Positions 7,738-15,694 of a DNA stretch of 26,516 bases are shown here, piece by piece. The translations under genes and the position numbers were made by a program. The stretch spans positions 1 to 26,516 of the forward strand of contig JAZUJK010000026.1 in assembly GCA_045642705.1 (NCBI GenBank). The letters run 5' to 3'. This stretch comes from UBA1227 sp045642705. Lineage in GTDB: Bacteria > Bacillota > Clostridia > Oscillospirales > Acutalibacteraceae. The first letter of the stretch is position 1, and every line of letters begins with the position of its first letter. Under the pieces are notes generated by a model. That model searched no databases. It was not told the origin of the DNA and worked only from the letters and a program-made list of their open reading frames with translations.

Positions 7738-8250
7738 TTACTTCTTCTTACTGGATATATATGTCTTGCCACCTTTTTTAGTGACAACTGGTTTCTTGGA
7801 TGTTACAACATGCTTCTGTGGAGCAGGAGCTGGTTCAGGATCGTTCTTATGCATATTTCCAACACTTGCATAAGGCATCTCGAAGTCAGGCTCAACTGAG
7901 AGGTCCTCAAAAGTCATGCGAGTATTAACAGATGGATTGTTATTATTGACAATCTCTGGCACTGGCATGCGGTCACTTGCGAAATGCTTAACATCCTGAA
8001 TATATGGCTCTTCCTCTGGCTCAGTTCTCATAACTGAAGCCTTTTCAAGAGTCTCATTGAATATTTCAATCTTGGAACGGAGCATAGCATTCTCCTTTTG
8101 GAGCGCATTCTGCTTGGCCGAAACATCTTGAATCTGACGCTTCAGTCCCTCGTTCTCGAGCTCGATTTTTTCAATGTAATCCATTGTAGTTTTCTTGTCG
8201 AAACCAAAGAGTTTGGTCTTAAGTACAATATCACTGTCTTGTCTACTCAT
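7738..8250 (-). CDS. Coiled-coil protein, possibly DivIVA-like at its N-terminus
   Basis: Not firmly recognised. Of 170 residues, about 13-35 (KLFGFDKKTTMDYIEKIE) resemble the DivIVA/GpsB start, where an Phe/Tyr-rich motif precedes a coiled coil. Residues 28-72 form a clear heptad coiled coil. Residues 75-145 are acidic and probably disordered, with a run of Asn near 104-107 and Pro/Ala-rich stretches. The tail is strongly basic (KKPVVTKKGGKTY... ending SSKKK). DivIVA relatives sit at curved membranes and septa; such a role here is inference from a short motif. The ATG follows AGGGGA. It is close to fumarate hydratase beta (2 nt) and to the upstream hydrolase (21 nt), so co-transcription is likely. 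Confidence 0.65.
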   Translation of the reverse strand: MSRQDSDIVLKTKLFGFDKKTTMDYIEKIELENEGLKRQIQDVSAKQNALQKENAMLRSKIEIFNETLEKASVMRTEPEEEPYIQDVKHFASDRMPVPEIVNNNNPSVNTRMTFEDLSVEPDFEMPYASVGNMHKNDPEPAPAPQKHVVTSKKPVVTKKGGKTYISSKKK

Positions 8251-8271
8251 ATAATTCCCCTAATAAAAGTT

Positions 8272-9204
8272 TTATTTAGAAATTACGCAATCTGCCCATT
8301 CAAGGATATCTGCCATAACAGCATCCTTATCAAATTCATTGAGAATTTCATGACGGTCACCGTCATAGAAAATGCATGTAACTGGGCGCTTGCCCTTAGC
8401 ATAGTTCTTCTTAGTTGTGATAACGCCCTTAGTATACTCGCCTACTGGATCATCTGCACCAGCAACAAGGAGTATAGGGAGTTTCGCTGGAGTGTTATCA
8501 TAGCACTCTTTTGTATTGATAAACTTGAGCAATGTGAGCATATCACGGAAGCCCTGATAACTAAATACGAAGCCACAGAGTGGATCTGCAATATACTTGT
8601 CAACAATTGCTGTATCCTTAGTGAGCCAATCGAAAGCTGTGCGCTTGTCTGTCTTATTGTTATAAGCACCAAAAGCGAGATTGTTGATGAGATTACCAGG
8701 AGCCTTGACGCCCTTAATTTTGCCCATCAGAGTTGCAATAGCGATAGCGATTGGAGCTGCAGGATTAGGACCACCTGTACCACAGATGATAAGACCGTCA
8801 ATTCCCTCTCCATAGAGAGCGCCATAGCGTCTTGCGACAAATGAACCCATGGAATGACCAAAGAAGATTACTGGCTTTCCTGGATATTCTGACTTGGCAA
8901 TGGCAGTGAGTGCTGCGCAGTCATCTGCGAATACTGCTCCCTCTGCATTGTCCTGACCAAAGTAACCAGCAATATACTTGTCATTTATTGAAGCACCATG
9001 ACCGATATGATCATGTGCATAAACAGCATAGCCAGCCTGTGCTAGGAACTCTGCAAAACCTACATAACGCTCAATATGTTCTGCCATTCCGTGTGTAATC
9101 TGAAAGATAGCTTTGATATCGCCATCTGGAATCCACTTTGCTGCATGGATTTCAATATCTCCAGTTGATGATGTAAATGTGAAATCTGTTCTTTTAATGC
9201 TCAT
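8272..9204 (-). CDS. Alpha/beta hydrolase, serine aminopeptidase S33/monoglyceride-lipase type
   Basis: A cytoplasmic serine hydrolase of 310 residues, usual for the Hydrolase_4 family that includes lysophospholipases and monoacylglycerol lipases. The pattern THGMAEHIERY near 37-47 (the oxyanion HGxxEH segment) is characteristic. The nucleophile elbow is GHSMGS with S118; D251 or D252 in AGADDPVGEY and H285 in GDRHEILNE complete the triad. No signal peptide. The substrate is probably a lipid ester, not determinable here. Strong GGAGG site 11 nt before ATG. An 80-nt gap separates it from coaX, and a possible promoter lies there. Confidence 0.9.
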   Translation of the reverse strand: MSIKRTDFTFTSSTGDIEIHAAKWIPDGDIKAIFQITHGMAEHIERYVGFAEFLAQAGYAVYAHDHIGHGASINDKYIAGYFGQDNAEGAVFADDCAALTAIAKSEYPGKPVIFFGHSMGSFVARRYGALYGEGIDGLIICGTGGPNPAAPIAIAIATLMGKIKGVKAPGNLINNLAFGAYNNKTDKRTAFDWLTKDTAIVDKYIADPLCGFVFSYQGFRDMLTLLKFINTKECYDNTPAKLPILLVAGADDPVGEYTKGVITTKKNYAKGKRPVTCIFYDGDRHEILNEFDKDAVMADILEWADCVISK

Positions 9205-9246
9205 AATAAAAATTGCCTCCTAGACATTAAAAAACTAACATTAACC

Positions 9247-9275
9247 ATTTTATATTCTTTTAAATAGAAAAACAA
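9247..9275 (-). promoter_or_regulatory. Possible promoter for the hydrolase gene
   Basis: On the minus strand TTGTTT (9275-9270), a 17-bp spacer and TAAAAT (9252-9247), about 43 nt before the ATG. The region is AT-rich and the -35 is poor, so this is tentative. Confidence 0.35.
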
Positions 9276-9285
9276 GGAAGTTTTT

Positions 9286-10053
9286 CTAAGTGTTGCGCAG
9301 ATAAACTTCGCGGAGGCCTTCTAGTAGAAGCTCTTCGTTCACTATTATCTTGTGTCGACAATTCTTGACAACAACACGGCAGAGGCCGCCTGTTGCGACA
9401 AATGTCTTGATTTCTTTGCCGAGCTCTGCTTCCATCCTGTCGCACAGGCCGTCGAGCATGTCTGCCGTACCGAGGACGAGCCCCGCACGGATACATTCTG
9501 GAGTATTCGTGCCAATGACCTTGCGTGGCGTGCTGATTGCGATAGATGAGAGCTGAGATGCGCCATTTGCAAGCGCATCAAGAGATATCTGAACACCAGG
9601 CGCAATCGCACCGCCAAGGAACGCTCCGTCCTCGTCAAGAATTGTCACCTTAGTGGCAGTTCCGAGGTCCAGAATAACGCATGGTAGTTCATATTGTTTA
9701 AGTGCACCGACAGCAGTCGCTGCGAGGTCCGCACCGAGTTCTGCCGGATTATCCAGTTTTATATTTAGTCCGGTCTTGACACCAGGTCCCAAAATGATTG
9801 GTTTACAACCTGTGACCATGGTCACGCCTTTCGACAGTGCGCGCGTAATCTCAGGTACAACGGAGCTGATAACAGCTCCGCTGAAACAATTAATGTCAAT
9901 TCCGTTGATGCTTAAAATACTTGTAACGTCAATAGCGAACCGATCCTCAGTAAGGGTACGATCGGTTGCAAGTCGGGACACGAGCATTAGGTCCTCGCCC
10001 TTATAGACACCGATAGCAATGTGCGTGTTTCCCGCATCGATAACAAGAAGCAT
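9286..10053 (-). CDS. coaX: Type III pantothenate kinase CoaX
   Basis: Phosphorylates pantothenate in the first step of coenzyme A synthesis. The 255 residues are typical. The ASKHA-fold signatures are DAGNTHIAIGV (6-16, phosphate loop), NPAELGADLAA near 101-111 (NPxExGAD, with the conserved Asp), LDLGTATKVTILD (adenosine/phosphate 2 region) and GGAIAPG. CoaX enzymes usually need a monovalent cation and resist CoA feedback; that is family knowledge. The start has a GGGAGATG ribosome site. It lies 26 nt downstream of the SPFH gene on the same strand, so it may be read from the ydjGHI-like unit. A small hairpin at its end is AT-rich and not a clear terminator. Confidence 0.95.
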   Translation of the reverse strand: MLLVIDAGNTHIAIGVYKGEDLMLVSRLATDRTLTEDRFAIDVTSILSINGIDINCFSGAVISSVVPEITRALSKGVTMVTGCKPIILGPGVKTGLNIKLDNPAELGADLAATAVGALKQYELPCVILDLGTATKVTILDEDGAFLGGAIAPGVQISLDALANGASQLSSIAISTPRKVIGTNTPECIRAGLVLGTADMLDGLCDRMEAELGKEIKTFVATGGLCRVVVKNCRHKIIVNEELLLEGLREVYLRNT

Positions 10054-10079
10054 TTTGTCATCTCCCTTGGGATATTTAA

Positions 10080-11339
10080 TTAAAGTTGCTTACCGCAGTT
10101 TGTGCAGAATTTAGCACCAGGAGTGATAGCTGTTCCACACTGTGGGCAGAAGCCGCCAGCTGCTGGAGCAGGCTTTGCCTTGCCACAATTTGTGCAGAAG
10201 TTACCGCTGTTGTCGGCACCGCATTCACACTTCCAAGCGCCAGCTGCAGGTGCAGCAGGTGCAGGATTCTGGTTAGTCATCTGGCCGAGACCAGCGCCAC
10301 CGATTGCACCCATGCCAAGGCCTACGCCCATAACGCCTGCTGTGCCGCCGTTTTCTCCAGCAGCCTTAACGCCTTCTGCCATTGTCTTCTGAACGTCATA
10401 ATTTGCAGCGTTTGTATTGGCACCCATATTGAATGCTCTCTGCATCTCTTTGATAGCTTCCTTATCCTCATCTGATGGAACGAAAGCACCATTTACTGTG
10501 AATGTTACAACCTCAAAGCCACGTGTACCTGCCCACTCCTGGCTGAGATTTGTATTGATAAGGCTTGCAACCTCAGCGCTGTGAGCACCGATTGCTGTAT
10601 AAGCAACAGGAGCTGTTGTACCGAGTGTAGAAATTGCAACGCCAATCTTGTCAAGAATACCTGACTTTAAGTTAGAGATAATCTCTGCATCCTCAATAGA
10701 GATAGCAACAGGTGCATCTGTGCCAACATACTGAGCACCGATATTCTGATAGAACTTGAGTGGATCAGAAACCTTGAGTGTTACCTGTCCATTGCCCTTG
10801 ATTGTGATGTCGAGCTGCTCACCCATAGCACCTGTGTGATGGAAAGCGATATCTCCGCAACCCCATTTTACAGGAGCAGCGATAAGTTCACAGAGGTTGA
10901 TGAAATAAACTCTCTGGCTTGTGAAGCGCTGTCCGCCTGCTTCAAACTGCTGAAGAATCTCCTTGCCAATGCCCTTTAGTGCATCGCCAAAAGTCTGTCC
11001 CTCACCAGGGATGAAAGAAGGAGCTGTCTCTGATGTATATGTATAGCGTCCTGGCTCTGCGCAGAACTCTACAATCTGTCCGTTTTCAACGAAGATCATT
11101 GCCTGACCTTCCTGAATGTCAATGCCTGAGCCAGATGAGATAAGATTGTCATCAGCCTTGGTATTCTTACCACCAGCTGTGATGATCTTCTCTGCGCTCT
11201 TCATGATGATGCCGTTTGACATATCACCGCTCTGGAAGTATTCCTTCCATGCTGCAGATGCGGCTGCACCAGCGATACCCTGTACGCCAGCATCTCCTAC
11301 TGTGTTAAGTGCTGAAGCTGCGAGTTTTAAAAGTCCCAT
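10080..11339 (-). CDS. SPFH-domain protein with two C-terminal zinc ribbons (YdjI-like)
   Basis: A 419-residue protein of the SPFH/virion-core type related to Bacillus subtilis YdjI. Residues 1-60 include a small hydrophobic Ala/Gly-rich segment. The SPFH core spans about 65-310, with SGSGIDIQEGQAMIFVENG opening it. An Ala/Gly/Pro linker with GVGLGMGAIGGAGLGQM follows. Two Cys4 zinc ribbons close the protein: C371, C373, C382, C385 and C398, C401, C412, C415. In B. subtilis, YdjI is recruited to the membrane by YdjG and YdjH and in turn recruits PspA under envelope stress. Here the two upstream genes are the matching partners. AAGGAG site before ATG. The family call is strong; the role is transferred from context. 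Confidence 0.85.
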   Translation of the reverse strand: MGLLKLAASALNTVGDAGVQGIAGAAASAAWKEYFQSGDMSNGIIMKSAEKIITAGGKNTKADDNLISSGSGIDIQEGQAMIFVENGQIVEFCAEPGRYTYTSETAPSFIPGEGQTFGDALKGIGKEILQQFEAGGQRFTSQRVYFINLCELIAAPVKWGCGDIAFHHTGAMGEQLDITIKGNGQVTLKVSDPLKFYQNIGAQYVGTDAPVAISIEDAEIISNLKSGILDKIGVAISTLGTTAPVAYTAIGAHSAEVASLINTNLSQEWAGTRGFEVVTFTVNGAFVPSDEDKEAIKEMQRAFNMGANTNAANYDVQKTMAEGVKAAGENGGTAGVMGVGLGMGAIGGAGLGQMTNQNPAPAAPAAGAWKCECGADNSGNFCTNCGKAKPAPAAGGFCPQCGTAITPGAKFCTNCGKQL

Positions 11340-11366
11340 AATATAAGTCTCCTTTTCTGTTTACTA

Positions 11367-12221
11367 TTAAAATCCGTGGCCACCGCCACCGTGTGATACG
11401 CCTCCACCGCTCATGTGTGAAGAGCCTCCACCGCCTGATGATTCTTGCTTATAGAAATCATGTATTACCTCTGTTCTAACGCCCAGCGGTATTACATTCT
11501 TTTTCTTAACTGCTAGGCCTCCACCCATATATGTTTCAGCGGATGGTGCCCTATTATTCTTGTTGTGTACAAGTAGTAAAACTACTACCACAAAAACGGT
11601 TGCAACAGCTGATACGATAAGTGATTCCATAGTTGGAATAAGAGGATTCTTCTCAACTGCAATAACTCCTATATCATTGCCATAGTCAAATGGCACATAT
11701 GAGTCTCCGCTGTATGCATAGAGACAACGTTCAAGTGTCTCTGTGAAAAATCCCATATGATTTCCAGATGATACATAGGAATAAGTGGCATCGAGAATAC
11801 TATCAATCTCTTCATCATCTATCTCTGCTATGCAAACGCCCTCTGTATTAATAAATACCTGGCGATTGTCATAGTCGATTGCGATAAGAAGTCCATTCTC
11901 GCCACCATGTGCTATATAGAAATCATAGAAATCATCCGTAAATGTTTCTGTTGATTTGCCTAGTGCATCAGGAAATACAAGGAAATGAATTCCGATACAA
12001 TAATTGCTACTCTGCAAAGATGCGATTCTAGAGAGTTCAGCCTCTTCGCTGTCATCAAGATAATCGCCGAGGTCATATACATCCGGATAAGCAGGATTTA
12101 TAGTCTGTCCATATCTATCAGTGAGATAGTCATATGAATATGTCTCAGCGAAAGCCATGACTGAGAAGCCAAGTAGCATTGCAACTGTAAGGATAAGTAC
12201 GATTAATCTTCTAAATTTCAT
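11367..12221 (-). CDS. TPM-domain membrane protein with Gly/His-rich tail (YdjH/YgcG-like)
   Basis: A 284-residue secreted-side protein. Residues 4-25 are a signal peptide or anchor ending AFAE. The TPM (phosphatase-like) domain is about 42-170, with SEEAELSRIASLQ, GIHFLVFPD and ENGLLIAIDYDNRQVFI. A membrane helix is at 197-219, then a cytoplasmic part ending in a Ser/Gly/His tail from 261 to 284. This layout is that of YgcG and B. subtilis YdjH proteins. Catalytic activity of such TPM domains is uncertain. The gene has a GGGGGTG ribosome site 11 nt after the preceding stop and lies between the zinc-ribbon and SPFH partners, 27 nt before the latter, which supports a membrane-anchoring role in that complex. 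Confidence 0.83.
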   Translation of the reverse strand: MKFRRLIVLILTVAMLLGFSVMAFAETYSYDYLTDRYGQTINPAYPDVYDLGDYLDDSEEAELSRIASLQSSNYCIGIHFLVFPDALGKSTETFTDDFYDFYIAHGGENGLLIAIDYDNRQVFINTEGVCIAEIDDEEIDSILDATYSYVSSGNHMGFFTETLERCLYAYSGDSYVPFDYGNDIGVIAVEKNPLIPTMESLIVSAVATVFVVVVLLLVHNKNNRAPSAETYMGGGLAVKKKNVIPLGVRTEVIHDFYKQESSGGGGSSHMSGGGVSHGGGGHGF

Positions 12222-12232
12222 AGTCGCACCCC

Positions 12233-13321
12233 CTACATAAACAACCTGACAACAATTGCCAGGAGCTGGGTGCCAAGGAAGGTTCCAGCACCAGCTCCAA
12301 TAAGTTTCAAAGCACTTATTGGGAGCTTACCTGCCACCTTACCTGTCTCACCATTTACTGCTATCTGATAGTCCTTGCCGCCATATGTGACATTGAACAT
12401 CCAGATTGGAAGCATTGCATACTTCGTAATCTTGTTCTTTAAATTGGATGCATAGGATACAACCATTTTAGTCTCATAAGGTCCAGCCTCTAGCGCAGCC
12501 TCTGTTTCGATAGCATTCTTGGAACGCTCCATAACACGGCCCAGAGTTTCATCTGCATTCTCATCATATTCCTCAGCATAGAAGCCAGCCATATAAGCCG
12601 GGCTAAAATCTGAGAGTTTAGTATAATCAAAAGGCTCGATTGCTGCCATGAGGTTATTATCGAGATTCTTGAGTCCATCTGCTGGTATACTCTTGAAATC
12701 ACCCTCAACATTCATGTTTACATCAAACATATGGTGCTCAATAACCTTGTCATCACCGCGTCTGTGTGAGAAGAGATTCTCACCATGTACGACGAGGGTT
12801 GCATCCTCAGAGTAGGAATGTAGCCAAAATGGAGCATAGATTCCCTTCTGCTTCTTGAGCTGACTGCTACTGCGAAACTTGCTCGGCGAGAGAATTCCAT
12901 GGCCAACATAATTCTTATAAATTCGCTTGGCCTCGTCTTCTGTTATAGCAAAAGGAATGATATATTCCGGTGCAAAGTTACCGACCATCTTGTCTGTCAG
13001 GGAGATTGCTCTTCCACAGAAAGCACAGGTCGTAGCGACCGTGCTCCTCGAGGTGATTACCTCCGCACCGCAGTTTTTACACGAATATACAACGAGGTCA
13101 GATGTGTCAATCTTGGTCGAGTCATCTGATGCTCGATCCTGACTCGTTGTCTCGCGTGAAACCTGCTCAGTACCCGTCGGAGCAGGAGCACTTGCGCTCT
13201 CCCCGAGAGCATCCAGCTCCTCCGGCTGAAATTCCTTTTCACAATATTCACATTTCAGGGCATTTGCTGCGGCGTCCCAATAGAGTTCTGCTGAACAATT
13301 GGGACAGTTGTACTTTTTCAA
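12233..13321 (-). CDS. Zinc-ribbon membrane-associated protein (YdjG-like)
   Basis: First gene of the ydjGHI-like set. The 362 residues start with a zinc ribbon (C6, C9, C24, C27), a Ser/Thr/Ala-rich linker, a second ribbon (C81, C84, C99, C102), then a beta-rich domain of about 220 residues containing YIIPFAITEDEA and GIYAPFWLHSY. A C-terminal hydrophobic stretch of about 20 residues (ALKLIGAGAGTFLG onward) could anchor it. B. subtilis YdjG has the same general plan. I chose TTG at 13321, preceded by AAAGGGG, because it gives MKKYNCPNC. An in-frame TTG at 13351 adds ten residues, has no ribosome site and would nearly coincide with the predicted transcription start. Confidence 0.8.
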   Translation of the reverse strand: MKKYNCPNCSAELYWDAAANALKCEYCEKEFQPEELDALGESASAPAPTGTEQVSRETTSQDRASDDSTKIDTSDLVVYSCKNCGAEVITSRSTVATTCAFCGRAISLTDKMVGNFAPEYIIPFAITEDEAKRIYKNYVGHGILSPSKFRSSSQLKKQKGIYAPFWLHSYSEDATLVVHGENLFSHRRGDDKVIEHHMFDVNMNVEGDFKSIPADGLKNLDNNLMAAIEPFDYTKLSDFSPAYMAGFYAEEYDENADETLGRVMERSKNAIETEAALEAGPYETKMVVSYASNLKNKITKYAMLPIWMFNVTYGGKDYQIAVNGETGKVAGKLPISALKLIGAGAGTFLGTQLLAIVVRLFM

Positions 13322-13358
13322 GTTGACACGCCCCTTTCCCACATAAAACAATAGAAAT

Positions 13359-13387
13359 ATTTTATCATTTATTTTTAATTAATACAA
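13359..13387 (-). promoter_or_regulatory. Possible promoter of the ydjGHI-like operon
   Basis: On the minus strand TTGTAT (13387-13382), a 17-bp spacer and TAAAAT (13364-13359), giving a leader of about 30 nt to the TTG start. No sigma-W-like TGAAAC/CGTA pair is evident, unlike the stress-controlled B. subtilis operon. AT-rich surroundings make this tentative. Confidence 0.4.
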
Positions 13388-13414
13388 TTCTAATATGGAA
13401 AACATAAAAAATAG

Positions 13415-13444
13415 TTGCAAATTGCTTATTTTCTGGTATATAAT
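13415..13444 (+). promoter_or_regulatory. Sigma-A-type promoter of the transglutaminase-like gene
   Basis: TTGCAA (13415-13420), an 18-bp spacer and a perfect TATAAT (13439-13444). The predicted start is near 13451, which leaves a leader of only about 19 nt and places the start point on the dyad described next. Confidence 0.65.
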
Positions 13445-13450
13445 GCAAAA

Positions 13451-13476
13451 GTAACAAATCGGTTACAAATTGTTAC
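13451..13476. repeat. Dyad GTAACAA...TTGTTAC over the start of transcription and translation
   Basis: GTAACAA (13451-13457) and TTGTTAC (13470-13476) form a 7-bp inverted repeat separated by 12 nt, with a third GTTAC in between (13462-13466). It covers the predicted +1 to +26 and the proposed TTG start codon. Position suggests an operator for a dimeric regulator; no regulator gene is adjacent. Confidence 0.4.
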
Positions 13477-14270
13477 AGAAACTTATAGGCGGTGTTTTTA
13501 TCGGCATTTTAAATGTAAGGCTTGCTGCGACCGCGCTATCCCTCATCACAATGATGAATGCTTATACAAGCTTTTCAGCGCAAGAGGCTCCAGCACCTGA
13601 AACAGTGGTAAAGAAGGACATTCCTTCCATATCACAGGCTATTGAAAAAACGGCTGCAACTAAGGACAAAATAAATCCTAACAATGTGGTTAAATATGGT
13701 ACACGTGAAGAGGCTCTTCTCAATTCTGTAGAGCTTCATCCTATGACTACTGGTGAGGAATACGTGGATAAAGAGGTTGAGAGAATCCTCTCTCTTACAA
13801 CTAATAGTTCAATGTCGAACTATGAGAAAGTCTGCTCAATCTATCAATATATCCACCAAAATTTCTTCTACCAGACATCTTTTATTGCCCCTACCACGAA
13901 ATACAAGTCATATTATGACCGTCAGATGGTTGGACGCACAGAAGGATTTTTAAAGACAGGTCATGGCACTTGTACAGAGTACTCAGCATGCTTTATGACC
14001 CTCACCCGTGCACTTGGTTTCGAGTCCTACTGTATAGGCGGTGCATTTAGCGGTTCAGGTCAGCACACATGGGCAATCATTGTTATCGATGGTGAGAAGT
14101 ACATCTTTGATCCTGAGATTGATAGTGTAGTTGCCAAGCGCATGTATGGTGGCACTCTCCATTTCAACTATTTCTGCCTCTCAGAGGACGATGAGTTCTG
14201 GGCAAAGTATTACCCGAACAATGTTGAAAAGGATATCAAATCCTTCAAGGAATACAAAATAGCAGAATAA
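13470..14270 (+). CDS. Exported transglutaminase-like cysteine protein
   Basis: A 266-residue protein with a signal-like N-terminus (about 4-36, ending SFSA) and a transglutaminase-like domain at about 115-235. The triad is visible: C168 in TGHGTCTEYS, H199 in QHTWAIIVIDG and D214 in IFDPEID. Bacterial members are often secreted or wall-associated and may act as proteases, amidases or cross-linking enzymes; the reaction here is unknown. The start is awkward. TTG at 13470 keeps the whole signal peptide but lacks a good ribosome site; the next in-frame ATGs (near residue 28) would delete it. The gene stands alone between a strong promoter and a strong terminator. Confidence 0.8.
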   Translation: MLQKLIGGVFIGILNVRLAATALSLITMMNAYTSFSAQEAPAPETVVKKDIPSISQAIEKTAATKDKINPNNVVKYGTREEALLNSVELHPMTTGEEYVDKEVERILSLTTNSSMSNYEKVCSIYQYIHQNFFYQTSFIAPTTKYKSYYDRQMVGRTEGFLKTGHGTCTEYSACFMTLTRALGFESYCIGGAFSGSGQHTWAIIVIDGEKYIFDPEIDSVVAKRMYGGTLHFNYFCLSEDDEFWAKYYPNNVEKDIKSFKEYKIAE

Positions 14271-14274
14271 AGAA

Positions 14275-14308
14275 AGGCTTCAGTCAAGCGACTGAAGCCT
14301 TATTTTTT
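14275..14308. terminator. Bidirectional terminator between transglutaminase-like and M20 genes
   Basis: AGGCTTCAGTC (14275-14285) pairs perfectly with GACTGAAGCCT (14290-14300) around a 4-nt loop AAGC, followed by TATTTTTTAT. On the minus strand the stem is followed by TTCTTTATT, so it also serves the converging M20 gene. Confidence 0.92.
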
Positions 14309-15683
14309 ATTCTGCTGTCATGATACGGATGTAGCGCTTAAAGAAAGCGACACCCTCGCCCAGTGACTTCACTGGGATGCGCTCATCCGTGGAGTGAGCT
14401 GACATCATAATATCAACCGATACATCATATGGACTGAAGCGATATACATTTTCACATATATCCTGATAGTGATAAGAATCTGTTCCACCCATTACAAGGA
14501 ATGGTGTAACAATTGAGCGCTTATCCGACTCCTCCATCAATTTCTTGATGGTCTTAAAAGCACGTGAATCCGATGGTGAAAGAGGTTTAGGCTCGCGTCC
14601 CTCGAGGCGCTCTACCTCTACATTCTTGCCACCCATGTACCTATCAATCTTGGCCTCGATATCGCTGAGTGTTGTGCCCTGAACGAGACGGAAATTGATG
14701 GTTGCGGATGCGCGCTGTGGAAGGACATTTGATGCAGGAGAACCCTCACACATTGTAACTGCTTGACATGTACGAATAAATGTTGCGCCCTGTGGAATCT
14801 TGGTCATTGCAAATGTGATAACAGGTTTCAGTGCTGGTACAACTTTTGCAAGAAGTGACAATGGGAATGTGAGGCGCTCGCATACTGATACGATAAGCTC
14901 GAGGAAATAGTCAGGCATCTCTGCTGGGAATGGATGCTTCTCGAGATTCTGAATCTTGACTGCGAGTTCACCGATTGCAGAATGATCTGGTGGTGCAGCG
15001 GAGTGACCGCCACGTCCCTTGACTGTTACTTTGTAATCAGCATAGCCCTTCTCGCCTATACCTACGCCAACGAGCACCATGTCGAGAATTCCTGGAACCT
15101 TGAATGGGAACATTGCGCCGCCCTCATCAATTACTGAATCAAAGCGTATTCCCTTGTCCTGTAACCAAGCGACAATATTCTTGGCACCACTGTTCTTCTC
15201 AGACATAATCTCCTCATTGTGGCCAAAGCAGAGATATACCGAGCGACGAGGAGTAAAGCCCTCCTCGAGAAGTGTCTCAACGCTCTCCATGACAGCTATA
15301 AGCTGGTTCTTCATATCTATGGCTCCACGGCCCCAGATATACTCGCCATCGTTATAGCCTTCCCATGCAGGATGAGTCCAGTCACCCTCGGTACCCTCGG
15401 TTACAGGAACAACGTCCTGATGGGCAAGGAAGGCTATTGGAGCGAGGTTTTTATCCGTGCCTTCCCAGATATATACGAGGTCGGCACGAGCGATAACCTC
15501 GCGCTTTAATGTCTTATGTACGAGTGGGAATTTCTCGCTTAAAAATTTATGAAATTCATCAAATGTGGACCAGTCGATTTCATCCTCATCGACCTTGGCA
15601 ATGGTCCTTATCTGGATGGCCTGTGTCAGCTTGTCAGCGACACGTGCGAGGTCAACCATTTCCTGTCTAATTTCTGTCTTCAT
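14307..15683 (-). CDS. M20-family metallopeptidase (CPS1/PM20D1-like)
   Basis: A 458-residue zinc amidohydrolase or carboxypeptidase. Metal-site motifs run in order: AHQDVVPV (H88), WGRGAIDMKN (D122), GHNEEIMSEKNSGAK (E156/E157 as general base and ligand), DEGG and the late AHSTDERIPV. The dimerisation (lid) domain lies at about 215-330, with GRGGHSAAPP. Length and the long spacing between motifs are closest to the yeast carboxypeptidase S/PM20D1 branch rather than to short dipeptidases; members hydrolyse peptides or N-acyl amino acids. No signal peptide is seen. AAGGAG site before ATG. The gene is 11 nt downstream of the metallo-hydrolase gene, so the two form an operon. Confidence 0.9.
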   Translation of the reverse strand: MKTEIRQEMVDLARVADKLTQAIQIRTIAKVDEDEIDWSTFDEFHKFLSEKFPLVHKTLKREVIARADLVYIWEGTDKNLAPIAFLAHQDVVPVTEGTEGDWTHPAWEGYNDGEYIWGRGAIDMKNQLIAVMESVETLLEEGFTPRRSVYLCFGHNEEIMSEKNSGAKNIVAWLQDKGIRFDSVIDEGGAMFPFKVPGILDMVLVGVGIGEKGYADYKVTVKGRGGHSAAPPDHSAIGELAVKIQNLEKHPFPAEMPDYFLELIVSVCERLTFPLSLLAKVVPALKPVITFAMTKIPQGATFIRTCQAVTMCEGSPASNVLPQRASATINFRLVQGTTLSDIEAKIDRYMGGKNVEVERLEGREPKPLSPSDSRAFKTIKKLMEESDKRSIVTPFLVMGGTDSYHYQDICENVYRFSPYDVSVDIMMSAHSTDERIPVKSLGEGVAFFKRYIRIMTAE

Positions 15684-15694
15684 GATAAGACTCC

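Noticed and set aside
8098..8844. 248-codon open frame on the plus strand
   Set aside because: It lies antisense across the coiled-coil and hydrolase genes, whose products have recognisable motifs; its own translation resembles nothing.
9266..9287. AGAAAAAC/GTTTTTCT hairpin at the end of coaX
   Set aside because: Only 8 bp and almost all A-T; too weak to call a terminator, and part of it serves as a candidate promoter.
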